Shown: positions 16,597-23,586 of the stretch, piece by piece
How the letters are laid out: every line of letters starts with the position of its first letter
How positions within the stretch are numbered: the stretch's first letter is position 1
NCBI GenBank assembly: GCA_963843755.1
Contig: CAWJLS010000007.1
Coordinates: forward strand, 620,001-684,000
Length of the DNA stretch: 64,000 nucleotides
Source: CAWJLS01 sp963843755
GTDB lineage: Bacteria > Acidobacteriota > Thermoanaerobaculia > Multivoradales > DATKCC01
Reading direction: 5' to 3'
The notes under the pieces: model-generated
Databases searched by the model: none
What the model was told of the DNA's origin: nothing
Seen by the model: the letters and a program-made list of their open reading frames with translations, nothing else
Translations under genes and position numbers: made by a program

Positions 16597-18354
16597 ATGA
16601 CGGTCGAACACCACCCGGTTCTCCGGTCCGCCCTGTTTCTCGATTTCGACAACATCTATCTCGGACTGGCTCAGGGAGGCGTGGGCGGCGAGGAGGAGTT
16701 CGCCCGCAACCCGATCCGCTGGCTGCGCTGGCTGGAGGGGTCGCTCGACTCCGCCCCGCCGGTCCGATCCGTCCGCGGGTCCCGGGAGCCGTCCGACCGG
16801 CCCCGGGAGCCGCTCGGCGACCGCCGCCGGCGCATCCTCATCCGGCGCTGCTACCTCAACCCGAAGAGCTTCCACTGGTCGCGGCCGTTCTTCATCCGCG
16901 CCGGCTTCGAGGTGGTCGACACGCCGGCCCTGACGGCCCAGGGCAAGACCAGCACCGACATCCAAATGGCGCTCGACATGGTCGACACCCTGAGCCACAC
17001 CACCCGCTTCGACGAGTTCATCCTGTTCTCGGGCGACGCCGACTTCACGCCGGTGCTGCGGCGGCTGCGCGAGCACGACCGGCACACCATCGTGCTCGCC
17101 ACCGGTCCGACGGCGGCGGCCTACCGCAGCGTCTGCGACCAGGTGGTGGACGAGGAGCGGTTCGTCGAGCAGGCCCTGGGCATCACCGGCGAGGAGGGGG
17201 CGGCAACCGGCCAGCGCGCCCCGTCGGAGCCGCCCGACGAGCTGCTCCGGCGCATCGCCGCCCGGGTCGAGGAGCTGGCCGCCATGACCGGCGGCATCCA
17301 GCCGGTCCACCTGCCGGCGATCTACAAGGAGTTCCGGGAGTTCTCCGAGGGCGAGAACTGGCTCGGAACCTTCTCGCTGCGGGCCATGACCGACGCCGTG
17401 GTGGCCGCCAGCGACCGGCTGGTGATCTTCGGCGAGGACCCGTGGTGGGTCGGCCAGACCGAGCGGACGGAGCGGGACGAGGGTGGCGAGGACGGGCTCG
17501 TGGCCGAGCCGACGGACGTGACGCCGCCGGGGATCGAGCTGCCGGAGGACGAGCGCGCCCGGCTGGCGGAGTTCGTCCGGCACACGGTCGAGCGCTCCGA
17601 CCGGCCTCTCGGTCTGGCCACGGTCGCTCACCTCGCGGTCCAGGAGTTCGGCGACGACCTGCGCGCCTTCAACTGGCGCGGCGCCGGCTCGTTCAAGGCT
17701 TTCCTGGAGCACCTCGACCTGGAGCCGATCCGGATCTCGGAGGCCGAGACCGGCGCCGTCTTCGACCCGGAGCGCCACGCCGATCCGGCCGAGCGCGAAG
17801 GGCGGGACCTGTTCGCCGAGGAGCGCCCGGAGCTCGCCCGGCTGGCCGAGTCGGTCCACGAGCTGACCGACACCCCCTACCTGGCTCCCGAGCACTACGC
17901 CACCGTGCTCACCGAGACGGCCCGGGAGGTGGAGGCCAACGGCTTCCACATGACCCGCACCTCGAAGGCCGTCCGCGACCGCTGCTACGGCCGGGGGATC
18001 ATGGTCCCGCGCTCGGCGATCTCGTTCCTGCTCAAGGGGTTGAGCTACTCCGGCTACCCGCTGCGCGACCCCGGTCCCCACACCGCGCGGCGCCTCGGCG
18101 AGGCGGTGGCGGAGAACACCATCACCCTCTGCCGGCGGGCGCAGATGGAGATCGGGCCGGAGCAGGAGGCGCAGATCCGGTCCTGGATCGCCGGAAGCCT
18201 GCCCGATGAGGACGACGACACCGACCGGGGGTACGAGGGCGAAACGTACGAGGACCAGGCGTACGAGGGCGACGAGGCCGGTGAGGACGACGAAGAGGAG
18301 ACCGAGGAGGCACCCCCGGCTGTGGCGCGAGACGTCGTCGGCGAACCCCACTGA
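16597..18354 (+). CDS. NYN-domain ribonuclease-like protein with OST-HTH/LOTUS repeats
   Basis: 585 residues. The N-terminal NYN (PIN-like) domain, about 8-185, has the acidic metal-site pattern: 'LFLDFDNIYLGL', then 'STDIQMALDMVD', then 'ILFSGDADFTPVLRRLREH'. Two OST-HTH/LOTUS-like winged-helix segments follow (about 208-285, with 'IYKEFREFSEGENWLGTFSL', and about 325-385, with 'NWRGAGSFKAFLEHL'). A third helical region (about 410-520) is possibly another divergent copy. The last ~60 residues are extremely acidic. NYN plus LOTUS proteins are RNA-binding, probably RNA-cleaving, regulators. It is divergent from the SAM hydrolase. The start ATG is in the only sensible position ahead of the NYN core. 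Confidence 0.85.
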   Translation: MTVEHHPVLRSALFLDFDNIYLGLAQGGVGGEEEFARNPIRWLRWLEGSLDSAPPVRSVRGSREPSDRPREPLGDRRRRILIRRCYLNPKSFHWSRPFFIRAGFEVVDTPALTAQGKTSTDIQMALDMVDTLSHTTRFDEFILFSGDADFTPVLRRLREHDRHTIVLATGPTAAAYRSVCDQVVDEERFVEQALGITGEEGAATGQRAPSEPPDELLRRIAARVEELAAMTGGIQPVHLPAIYKEFREFSEGENWLGTFSLRAMTDAVVAASDRLVIFGEDPWWVGQTERTERDEGGEDGLVAEPTDVTPPGIELPEDERARLAEFVRHTVERSDRPLGLATVAHLAVQEFGDDLRAFNWRGAGSFKAFLEHLDLEPIRISEAETGAVFDPERHADPAEREGRDLFAEERPELARLAESVHELTDTPYLAPEHYATVLTETAREVEANGFHMTRTSKAVRDRCYGRGIMVPRSAISFLLKGLSYSGYPLRDPGPHTARRLGEAVAENTITLCRRAQMEIGPEQEAQIRSWIAGSLPDEDDDTDRGYEGETYEDQAYEGDEAGEDDEEETEEAPPAVARDVVGEPH

Positions 18355-18370
18355 GGCCCCACCGAGGCGG

Positions 18371-18376
18371 TATGAT
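18371..18376 (+). promoter_or_regulatory. -10 element TATGAT for the DUF2064 gene
   Basis: TATGAT (five of six consensus) ends 9 nt before ATG 18386, without Shine-Dalgarno. Likely leaderless transcript for the DUF2064-nnr-tsaE unit. Confidence 0.45.
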
Positions 18377-18385
18377 CCGGCCCCC

Positions 18386-19312
18386 ATGGCCGCTCCGCCC
18401 ACCACCGGCCTCCGGTCCCATTCGCCGGACTCTCCAGACACTCCGGGCTGTCCGGAGTCGGGGAAGGGCTCCACGCCGACCCGCCGGCTGCTGCTCTTCA
18501 CCAAGCCCGGCGTGCCGGGGCGGGTCAAGACCCGCCTGACCACCGAGCTGACGCCGGAGCAGGCGGCGGTCGTCCACCAGGCGTTCGTCGACGACCTGGT
18601 CGAACGGCTGGGCGAGGGCGCCTTCGAGCTGCGGATCGCCTGGGCGCTCGAGCCCGGTGAGGCGCTGCCGGCGGTGACTTCCGAGTCCCCCGGGTCGGGT
18701 CCGCAGGCAAGCCCTTCATCCGCCGACACTCGGGACTCCGCCACGGCCGCGGTTTTTCCTCAGACCGCGATTTCTCCCGAAGCTGCGGCGCTGCCAGCGC
18801 TCCGCCAGGAGGGGGCCGACCTGGGGGAGCGGCTGTTCCGGGGCCTGCGGGCCGCCGCGACCGTCGACGGCGGCGCGGCGACGGTCGCCGCCCTCGGCAG
18901 CGACCACCCGACGGCCGACCTCGACGTCCTGGGCGAGGCGTTCGAACGGGTCGAGGCCGGTGCCGACGTCGTCCTGGGGCCGAGCCACGACGGCGGCTAC
19001 TACCTGATCGTGGTCGCCGCCCGGGCCCTGACGCCGGCGCTCTTCGCCGATGTCGACTGGAGCACCGAGCGGGTCCTGCGGCAGACGGTCGAGAGGATCG
19101 AGACGGCGGGGCTGCGGTTGGAGTGGGTGCCGGCGGCGCTCGACGTGGACACGCCCGAGGATCTCCGCCGCCTCATGGACGAGCTGGCGGTGGCGGACCC
19201 GGCGCTCTGTCCGCGGACCCGGCGCGTCCTGGCCGACCTCGGCCTGCTGGATCGGTCCGGCCGGGACTCCCGCGACGGGGCGGCGGACGAGCGGGGGCGG
19301 AACGAGTCTTGA
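18386..19312 (+). CDS. DUF2064 / TIGR04282-type glycosyltransferase-like protein
   Basis: 308 residues. After a disordered Ser/Pro-rich N-terminus (~32 residues) comes 'LLLFTKPGVPGRVKTRLT', the nucleotide-binding start of DUF2064 (GT-A fold, related to MobA/CofC). Later come 'ADLGERLFRGLRAA', 'VAALGSDHPTADLDVLGEAF' and 'VVLGPSHDGGYYLIVV', the family core with its Asp pairs. The family name 'arsenosugar biosynthesis glycosyltransferase' comes from one context; no arsenic gene is nearby, so no substrate is claimed. About 40 residues (roughly 97-138) between the second strand and 'QEGADLGERL' form a low-complexity insert absent from the usual family pattern. It probably heads an operon with nnr. 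Confidence 0.8.
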   Translation: MAAPPTTGLRSHSPDSPDTPGCPESGKGSTPTRRLLLFTKPGVPGRVKTRLTTELTPEQAAVVHQAFVDDLVERLGEGAFELRIAWALEPGEALPAVTSESPGSGPQASPSSADTRDSATAAVFPQTAISPEAAALPALRQEGADLGERLFRGLRAAATVDGGAATVAALGSDHPTADLDVLGEAFERVEAGADVVLGPSHDGGYYLIVVAARALTPALFADVDWSTERVLRQTVERIETAGLRLEWVPAALDVDTPEDLRRLMDELAVADPALCPRTRRVLADLGLLDRSGRDSRDGAADERGRNES

Positions 19313-19325
19313 ACCGGAGGTCGGC

Positions 19326-20927
19326 ATGAGAGTGCTCACGGCGGAAGCGATGGCGCGGGTCGACCGCGCGGCGGTCGAGGAGCTCGGCGTGCCGAGCATG
19401 GTGTTGATGGAGAACGCCGCGCTCGGGCTGGCGGAGGCGGTCGCCACCTCGTTCCCGGAGGCGGCGGCCGTGGCGATCTACTGCGGCCCCGGCAACAACG
19501 GCGGCGACGGGCTGGCCTTGGCCCGCCACCTGGCGATCCGCGGCTACCAAGTGGTCTGCTTTCTCCTGTTCGGCGGCCGGGAGACGCGGGGCGACGCCGC
19601 GGCGCAGCTCGCCATCTGCCGGGCCCTGGGCGGGGCGCGGAGCCGGGCCCGGGGCGAGGACGCGGTGCCCCTCGTCCCCCTGGTCGAGATCGGCCCGGAC
19701 GACGCCCTGGACGGGGCGTTGACGGCGGCGCGCGCCGCCGACCTGGTGGTCGACGCCCTGTTCGGCACCGGTCTCGGGCGCCCGCTCGAGGGGCAGCTCG
19801 CCGAGCTGGTCGAAGGGCTGAGCCAGGTCTCCACGCCGCGCCTGGCGGTCGACCTGCCGAGCGGCCTCAACGGCAGCCGGCCGGAGCCGTTCGGCCCCCA
19901 CCTGGTGGCCGACGTGACGGTGACCTTCGGGGCGCCCAAGCCGGCGCAGGTTCTGTCGCCGGCGGCCGAGGCGATGGGCGAGCTGGTGGTCGCCGACCTG
20001 GGGGTGCCGGCCTCGCTCATCGACCGGGACTGGGGCGAGCCGGACGGCCCGCTCCACCTGATCGTGGCGGAGGAGCTCGCCACCCTGCTGGTGCCGCGGG
20101 AGGCGGAGAGCCACAAGGGGACCTACGGCCACCTGCTGCTGGCGGCCGGCTCGGTCGGCGCCGCGGGGGCGGCGGTGCTGGCGGCCCGCGCCGCGGTGCG
20201 CTCCGGTGCCGGCCTGGTGACCGCGGCGGTGCCGGAGCCGATCGTCCAGACCGTGGACGGCGCCTCGATCGAGTCCATGACCCTGCCCCTGCCGGCCGGC
20301 GGCGACGGCAGGATCGCCGAGGCGGCGGCCGCGGCGGTGCTGGCGGCGGCGGCCGGGCGGAGCGCCCTGGCCCTCGGTCCGGGGATGGGGCAGACCGCGG
20401 CGGTGGCGGAGACGCTCCGGCGCATCGTCCTCGTCGCCGAGCTGCCGCTGGTGCTGGACGCGGACGGGATCAACGCCTTCGCCGGCCGGGCCGAGGAGCT
20501 GCGCGAGCGGCCGGCGCCGACCGTGCTGACCCCCCACCCGGGGGAGGCGGGGCGGCTGCTCGGCGTCTCGACAGCCGAGGTGGTGGCCGACCGGCGGGCG
20601 GCGGCCCGGCGGGCGGCGGCGGCGACCGGCGCGGTGGTGGTGCTCAAGGGGCATCAGACGCTGGTGGCGACGCCCGACGGCGCCCTCCACGTCAACCCGA
20701 CCGGCAACCCCGGCATGGCGACAGGGGGCAGCGGCGACGTGCTCACCGGGCTGATCGGTGCGCTCCTGGCCCAGGGGTACGAGGCGCCCGAGGCGGCGCT
20801 GCTCGGGGTCTACCTCCACGGGCGGGCGGGGGACCGGGCGGCCGAGCGGTACGGCACGGTCGGCCTGGCCGCGGGCGACCTGGTCGAGGAGCTGCCGGCG
20901 GCGTTCGAGGAGCTGCGCGAGCGGTAG
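19326..20927 (+). CDS. nnr: Bifunctional NAD(P)H-hydrate epimerase / ADP-dependent NAD(P)H-hydrate dehydratase
   Basis: 533 residues, the fused length. The N-terminal YjeF epimerase domain (about 1-225) carries 'IYCGPGNNGGDGLALARHL' and 'VVDALFGTGL', and interconverts the R and S hydrates of NAD(P)H. The C-terminal ribokinase-like dehydratase domain (about 250-525) carries 'GHLLLAAGSVGAAGAAVL', 'LALGPGMGQ', 'LVLDADGINAF', 'VLTPHPGEAGRLL' and 'GNPGMATGGSGDVLTG', and restores NAD(P)H at the expense of ADP. Together they repair damaged nicotinamide cofactors. It lies 13 nt after the DUF2064 gene and 12 nt before tsaE, the common yjeF-yjeE order. Confidence 0.93.
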   Translation: MRVLTAEAMARVDRAAVEELGVPSMVLMENAALGLAEAVATSFPEAAAVAIYCGPGNNGGDGLALARHLAIRGYQVVCFLLFGGRETRGDAAAQLAICRALGGARSRARGEDAVPLVPLVEIGPDDALDGALTAARAADLVVDALFGTGLGRPLEGQLAELVEGLSQVSTPRLAVDLPSGLNGSRPEPFGPHLVADVTVTFGAPKPAQVLSPAAEAMGELVVADLGVPASLIDRDWGEPDGPLHLIVAEELATLLVPREAESHKGTYGHLLLAAGSVGAAGAAVLAARAAVRSGAGLVTAAVPEPIVQTVDGASIESMTLPLPAGGDGRIAEAAAAAVLAAAAGRSALALGPGMGQTAAVAETLRRIVLVAELPLVLDADGINAFAGRAEELRERPAPTVLTPHPGEAGRLLGVSTAEVVADRRAAARRAAAATGAVVVLKGHQTLVATPDGALHVNPTGNPGMATGGSGDVLTGLIGALLAQGYEAPEAALLGVYLHGRAGDRAAERYGTVGLAAGDLVEELPAAFEELRER

Positions 20928-20939
20928 CGGGGAGCGCCG

Positions 20940-21359
20940 ATGACGAAAAGGTCCTGGACGACGGCGAGCGAGGCGGAGACGGAGGCGGTGGGCGAGGCGT
21001 TGGGGCGGGAGCTGGCGCCGAACGGGGTGCTGCTGCTCGAGGGCGACCTGGGAGCGGGCAAGACGGTGCTGGCGCGGGGGGTGGCGTCGGCCCTGGGAAT
21101 CGACCCGCGGCAGGTGCAGAGCCCGACCTACGTGCTGGTGCGCGAGCACGACGGGGAGCACGGCCGGTTCGTCCACGTCGACCTCTACCGCCTCGATCCG
21201 GAAGAGGTGGAGGGGGCCGGGATCGAGGAGCTGATCGCCGGTCCGGGGGTCAAGGTCGTCGAATGGGCCGAGCGGCTGCCGTTCCCCGTCCTGGGGGCGC
21301 ACCGGGTGCGGCTCGAGCGTGCCGGCGAGGGCGCGCGGCGGATCGTCGAGATCGGGTAG
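20940..21359 (+). CDS. tsaE: tRNA N6-threonylcarbamoyladenosine synthesis ATPase TsaE
   Basis: 139 residues. P-loop 'GDLGAGKTVLARGVA' near residue 38, then 'VQSPTYVLVREHDGE', 'FVHVDLYRLDPEEVE' and 'VKVVEWAERLP', all diagnostic of TsaE, the ATPase partner of TsaB-TsaD in making t6A37 on ANN-decoding tRNAs. The other t6A genes are not in the window. It probably shares a transcript with nnr. Confidence 0.92.
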   Translation: MTKRSWTTASEAETEAVGEALGRELAPNGVLLLEGDLGAGKTVLARGVASALGIDPRQVQSPTYVLVREHDGEHGRFVHVDLYRLDPEEVEGAGIEELIAGPGVKVVEWAERLPFPVLGAHRVRLERAGEGARRIVEIG

Positions 21360-21393
21360 CCGGGCGGGCTTGGGCGGCGGGTCGCCGACCCTG

Positions 21394-21399
21394 TAGGAT
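21394..21399 (+). promoter_or_regulatory. Possible -10 element TAGGAT for the 3-hydroxyacyl-CoA dehydrogenase gene
   Basis: TAGGAT lies 62 nt before the ATG. In contrast to the leaderless candidates, this gene has a strong Shine-Dalgarno (GAAGGAGGAG at 21441-21450), so a conventional leader is expected. Confidence 0.35.
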
Positions 21400-21461
21400 G
21401 CTCTGGTTCGCTCCCGGTGAGCTCACATCATTGGTCACATCGAAGGAGGAGATTCCAAACC

Positions 21462-22319
21462 ATGAAAATCAAGAAGATCGGCGTGCTCGGCTGCGGGTTG
21501 ATGGGGTCGGGGATCGCGGAGGTCGCCGCCCGCGGCGGCCACACCACGGTGGTGCGCGAGGTCAGCGAGGACCTGCTGGAGAAGGGGCTCGGGCGGCTCG
21601 AGAAGTCGCTCGGCCGGGCGGTGGAAAAGGGCAAGCTGGACGCCGCTCAAAGCGACGAGATCCGCGGCCGGATCTCCGGCACGGTGGAGCTCGACGACCT
21701 GGCCGACTGCGACCTGGTGGTCGAGGCGATCGTCGAGAACCTGGACGAGAAGAAGAAGACCTTCGGCAACCTCGACCGGGTGGTCAAGGCGGACGCGATC
21801 TTCGCCTCCAACACCTCGTCGCTGACCATCACCCAGATCGCCATGGCGACGTCCCGTCCGGACCGCTTCCTCGGCCTGCACTTCTTCAACCCGGTGCCGG
21901 TGATGAAGCTGGTCGAGGTGGTGCGCACCCTGGTGACCTCGGACGAGGCCTTCACCACGGTCATGGAGTGGGCCGCGGCCGTCGGCAAGCAGCCGATCGC
22001 CTGCCGCGACAACTCGGGGTTCATCGTCAACCGCCTGCTGGTGCCCTACCTGCTCGACGCCATCCGCGCCTACGAGGAGGGAGTCGGCACCCTCGAGGAC
22101 ATCGACAAGGGCATGCAGCTCGGCTGCGGCTACCCGATGGGGCCGTTCACCCTGCTCGATTTCGTCGGCCTCGACACCACGTACTACATCGCCAACATCA
22201 TGTTCGAGGAGTATCGGGAGAAGCGCTTCGCGCCGCCGCCGCTGCTCAAGCAGATGGTGCTGGCCGGGCGCCACGGGCGCAAGAGCGGCCGCGGGTTTTA
22301 CGACTACTCGAAGAAGTGA
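21462..22319 (+). CDS. 3-hydroxyacyl-CoA (3-hydroxybutyryl-CoA) dehydrogenase
   Basis: 285 residues, the stand-alone dehydrogenase length. NAD-binding 'GVLGCGLMGSGIAEVAARGG' opens the protein. 'CDLVVEAIVENLDEKKKTF', 'FASNTSSLTITQIA' and the catalytic His-Glu segment 'LHFFNPVPVMKLVEV' follow, with 'GFIVNRLLVPYLLDAI' in the C-terminal domain. It oxidises or reduces 3-hydroxyacyl-CoA with NAD(P) in beta-oxidation or butanoyl-CoA metabolism; chain-length preference is not readable. No partner crotonase or thiolase is nearby, so it is a lone gene with its own leader and strong ribosome-binding site. Confidence 0.92.
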   Translation: MKIKKIGVLGCGLMGSGIAEVAARGGHTTVVREVSEDLLEKGLGRLEKSLGRAVEKGKLDAAQSDEIRGRISGTVELDDLADCDLVVEAIVENLDEKKKTFGNLDRVVKADAIFASNTSSLTITQIAMATSRPDRFLGLHFFNPVPVMKLVEVVRTLVTSDEAFTTVMEWAAAVGKQPIACRDNSGFIVNRLLVPYLLDAIRAYEEGVGTLEDIDKGMQLGCGYPMGPFTLLDFVGLDTTYYIANIMFEEYREKRFAPPPLLKQMVLAGRHGRKSGRGFYDYSKK

Positions 22320-22406
22320 GGCTGAGATCGCCCTCCGGGGGGAGAGACGCCTCCTCCCGGAAGCCTCGGCGCTCATGGGAGATGACCTGTTCGGCGGCCG
22401 AGCTGG

Positions 22407-22412
22407 TAAACT
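22407..22412 (+). promoter_or_regulatory. -10 element TAAACT for the phoH leader
   Basis: TAAACT ends 16 nt before the ATG of a 14-codon leader reading frame and 57 nt before the phoH ATG. Confidence 0.35.
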
Positions 22413-22428
22413 GGCAGGCCACCCATTC

Positions 22429-22473
22429 ATGACGTCGCGAACTCAACCAGCTTCCCCGCCACCTCCTCGATGA
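22429..22473 (+). CDS. 14-codon leader peptide with a PPPP run, overlapping the phoH start
   Basis: Short reading frame encoding MTSRTQPASPPPPR. Its TGA overlaps the phoH ATG as ATGA. There is no Shine-Dalgarno before phoH, so phoH translation may depend on ribosomes finishing this leader. Four consecutive Pro codons just before the stop are a classic EF-P-dependent stall site. Coding is inferred from position, the overlap and the -10 element upstream; the reading frame could also arise by chance. Confidence 0.35.
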   Translation: MTSRTQPASPPPPR

Positions 22474-23492
22474 GCCAGGTCACTCTGCCCGAGGAGGGTC
22501 TCGAGACCCTGTTCGGAATCCACGACGAGAACCTGCGCCGCATGGAGCGGGCGTTCGGGGTCGAGCTCTCGGCCCGCGGCTCCGAGCTGTCGATCACCGG
22601 CAGCCCGGAGGGCGCGCAGGCGGTCGAGCACCTGCTCGCCGAGCTGCGCACCCTCGCCGAGCGCGGCTTCCAGCTCAAGCCGGCGGACATGCGGGTCGCC
22701 GTCCGGGTGGTCCAGGAGGATCCGGAGGCGTCGCTGATCGACTTCTTCCAGCCGGCGGGCATGCTGGCGTCGGTCAACCGGCTGGTCAAGCCGCGGACGC
22801 TCCGCCAGCAGACCTACCTCAAGGCGATGATCGACGACGACATCGTCGTCTCGATCGGCCCGGCCGGCACCGGCAAGACCTACCTGGCGGTGGCCATGGC
22901 GGCCGCCTACCTGGTGGAGAAGAAGGTGCGCCGGATCGTCCTGGCGCGGCCGGCGGTCGAGGCGGGCGAGAAGCTCGGCTTCCTCCCCGGCGACCTGGTG
23001 GAGAAGGTCAACCCGTACCTGCGGCCACTCTACGACGCCCTCTACGACATCATCGGCTACGAGAAGGTCGGCCGGATGCTCGAACGGGGGATCATCGAGG
23101 TGGCGCCGATCGCCTTCATGCGCGGGCGCACGCTCAACGACAGCTTCATCATCCTGGACGAGGCCCAGAACACCACCACGGAGCAGATGAAGATGTTCCT
23201 GACCCGGATCGGCTTCGGGTCGAAGGCGGTGATCAACGGTGACGTCACCCAGGTCGACCTGCCCCAGGGGCGGCGCTCGGGCCTGCGCGAGGCCGAGCTG
23301 GTGCTCTCCGGCATCGACGGCATCCGCTTCTTCTACTTCGACGAGCGGGACGTGGTGCGCCACACCCTGGTGCAGCAGGTGATCACGGCGTACGAACGCT
23401 ACGAGCAGCAGCAGGCCCGGAAGGAGCGGTCGCGGGAGGATCGGGCCAGGCGCGAGGCGGCCGAAGAGGAGGCCCGGACCGAGCGTCCTTGA
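22470..23492 (+). CDS. phoH: PhoH-like ATPase / RNA helicase-like protein
   Basis: 340 residues. The N-terminal KH-like region includes 'LFGIHDENLRRMERAFGVEL'. The PhoH P-loop NTPase core has Walker A 'IGPAGTGKTYLAVAMA', 'VRRIVLARPAVEAGEKLGFL', 'DALYDIIGYEKV', Walker B 'FIILDEAQNTT' and 'TRIGFGSKAVINGDVTQVDL'. The C-terminal ~25 residues are highly charged. It begins the conserved phoH / 7TM-HD / ybeY cluster linked to ribosome and RNA quality control. The start is fixed by the N-terminal conserved region. Confidence 0.93.
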   Translation: MSQVTLPEEGLETLFGIHDENLRRMERAFGVELSARGSELSITGSPEGAQAVEHLLAELRTLAERGFQLKPADMRVAVRVVQEDPEASLIDFFQPAGMLASVNRLVKPRTLRQQTYLKAMIDDDIVVSIGPAGTGKTYLAVAMAAAYLVEKKVRRIVLARPAVEAGEKLGFLPGDLVEKVNPYLRPLYDALYDIIGYEKVGRMLERGIIEVAPIAFMRGRTLNDSFIILDEAQNTTTEQMKMFLTRIGFGSKAVINGDVTQVDLPQGRRSGLREAELVLSGIDGIRFFYFDERDVVRHTLVQQVITAYERYEQQQARKERSREDRARREAAEEEARTERP

Positions 23493-23586
23493 GCGAGCTC
23501 GTGCAGCCCTGAGCGGGCCTGCGCAGCCCGGAAGTCACCCCGGCGGCGCATCGTCCCGGGGCTCCGCCGAAGGCGTCATCCGACCC

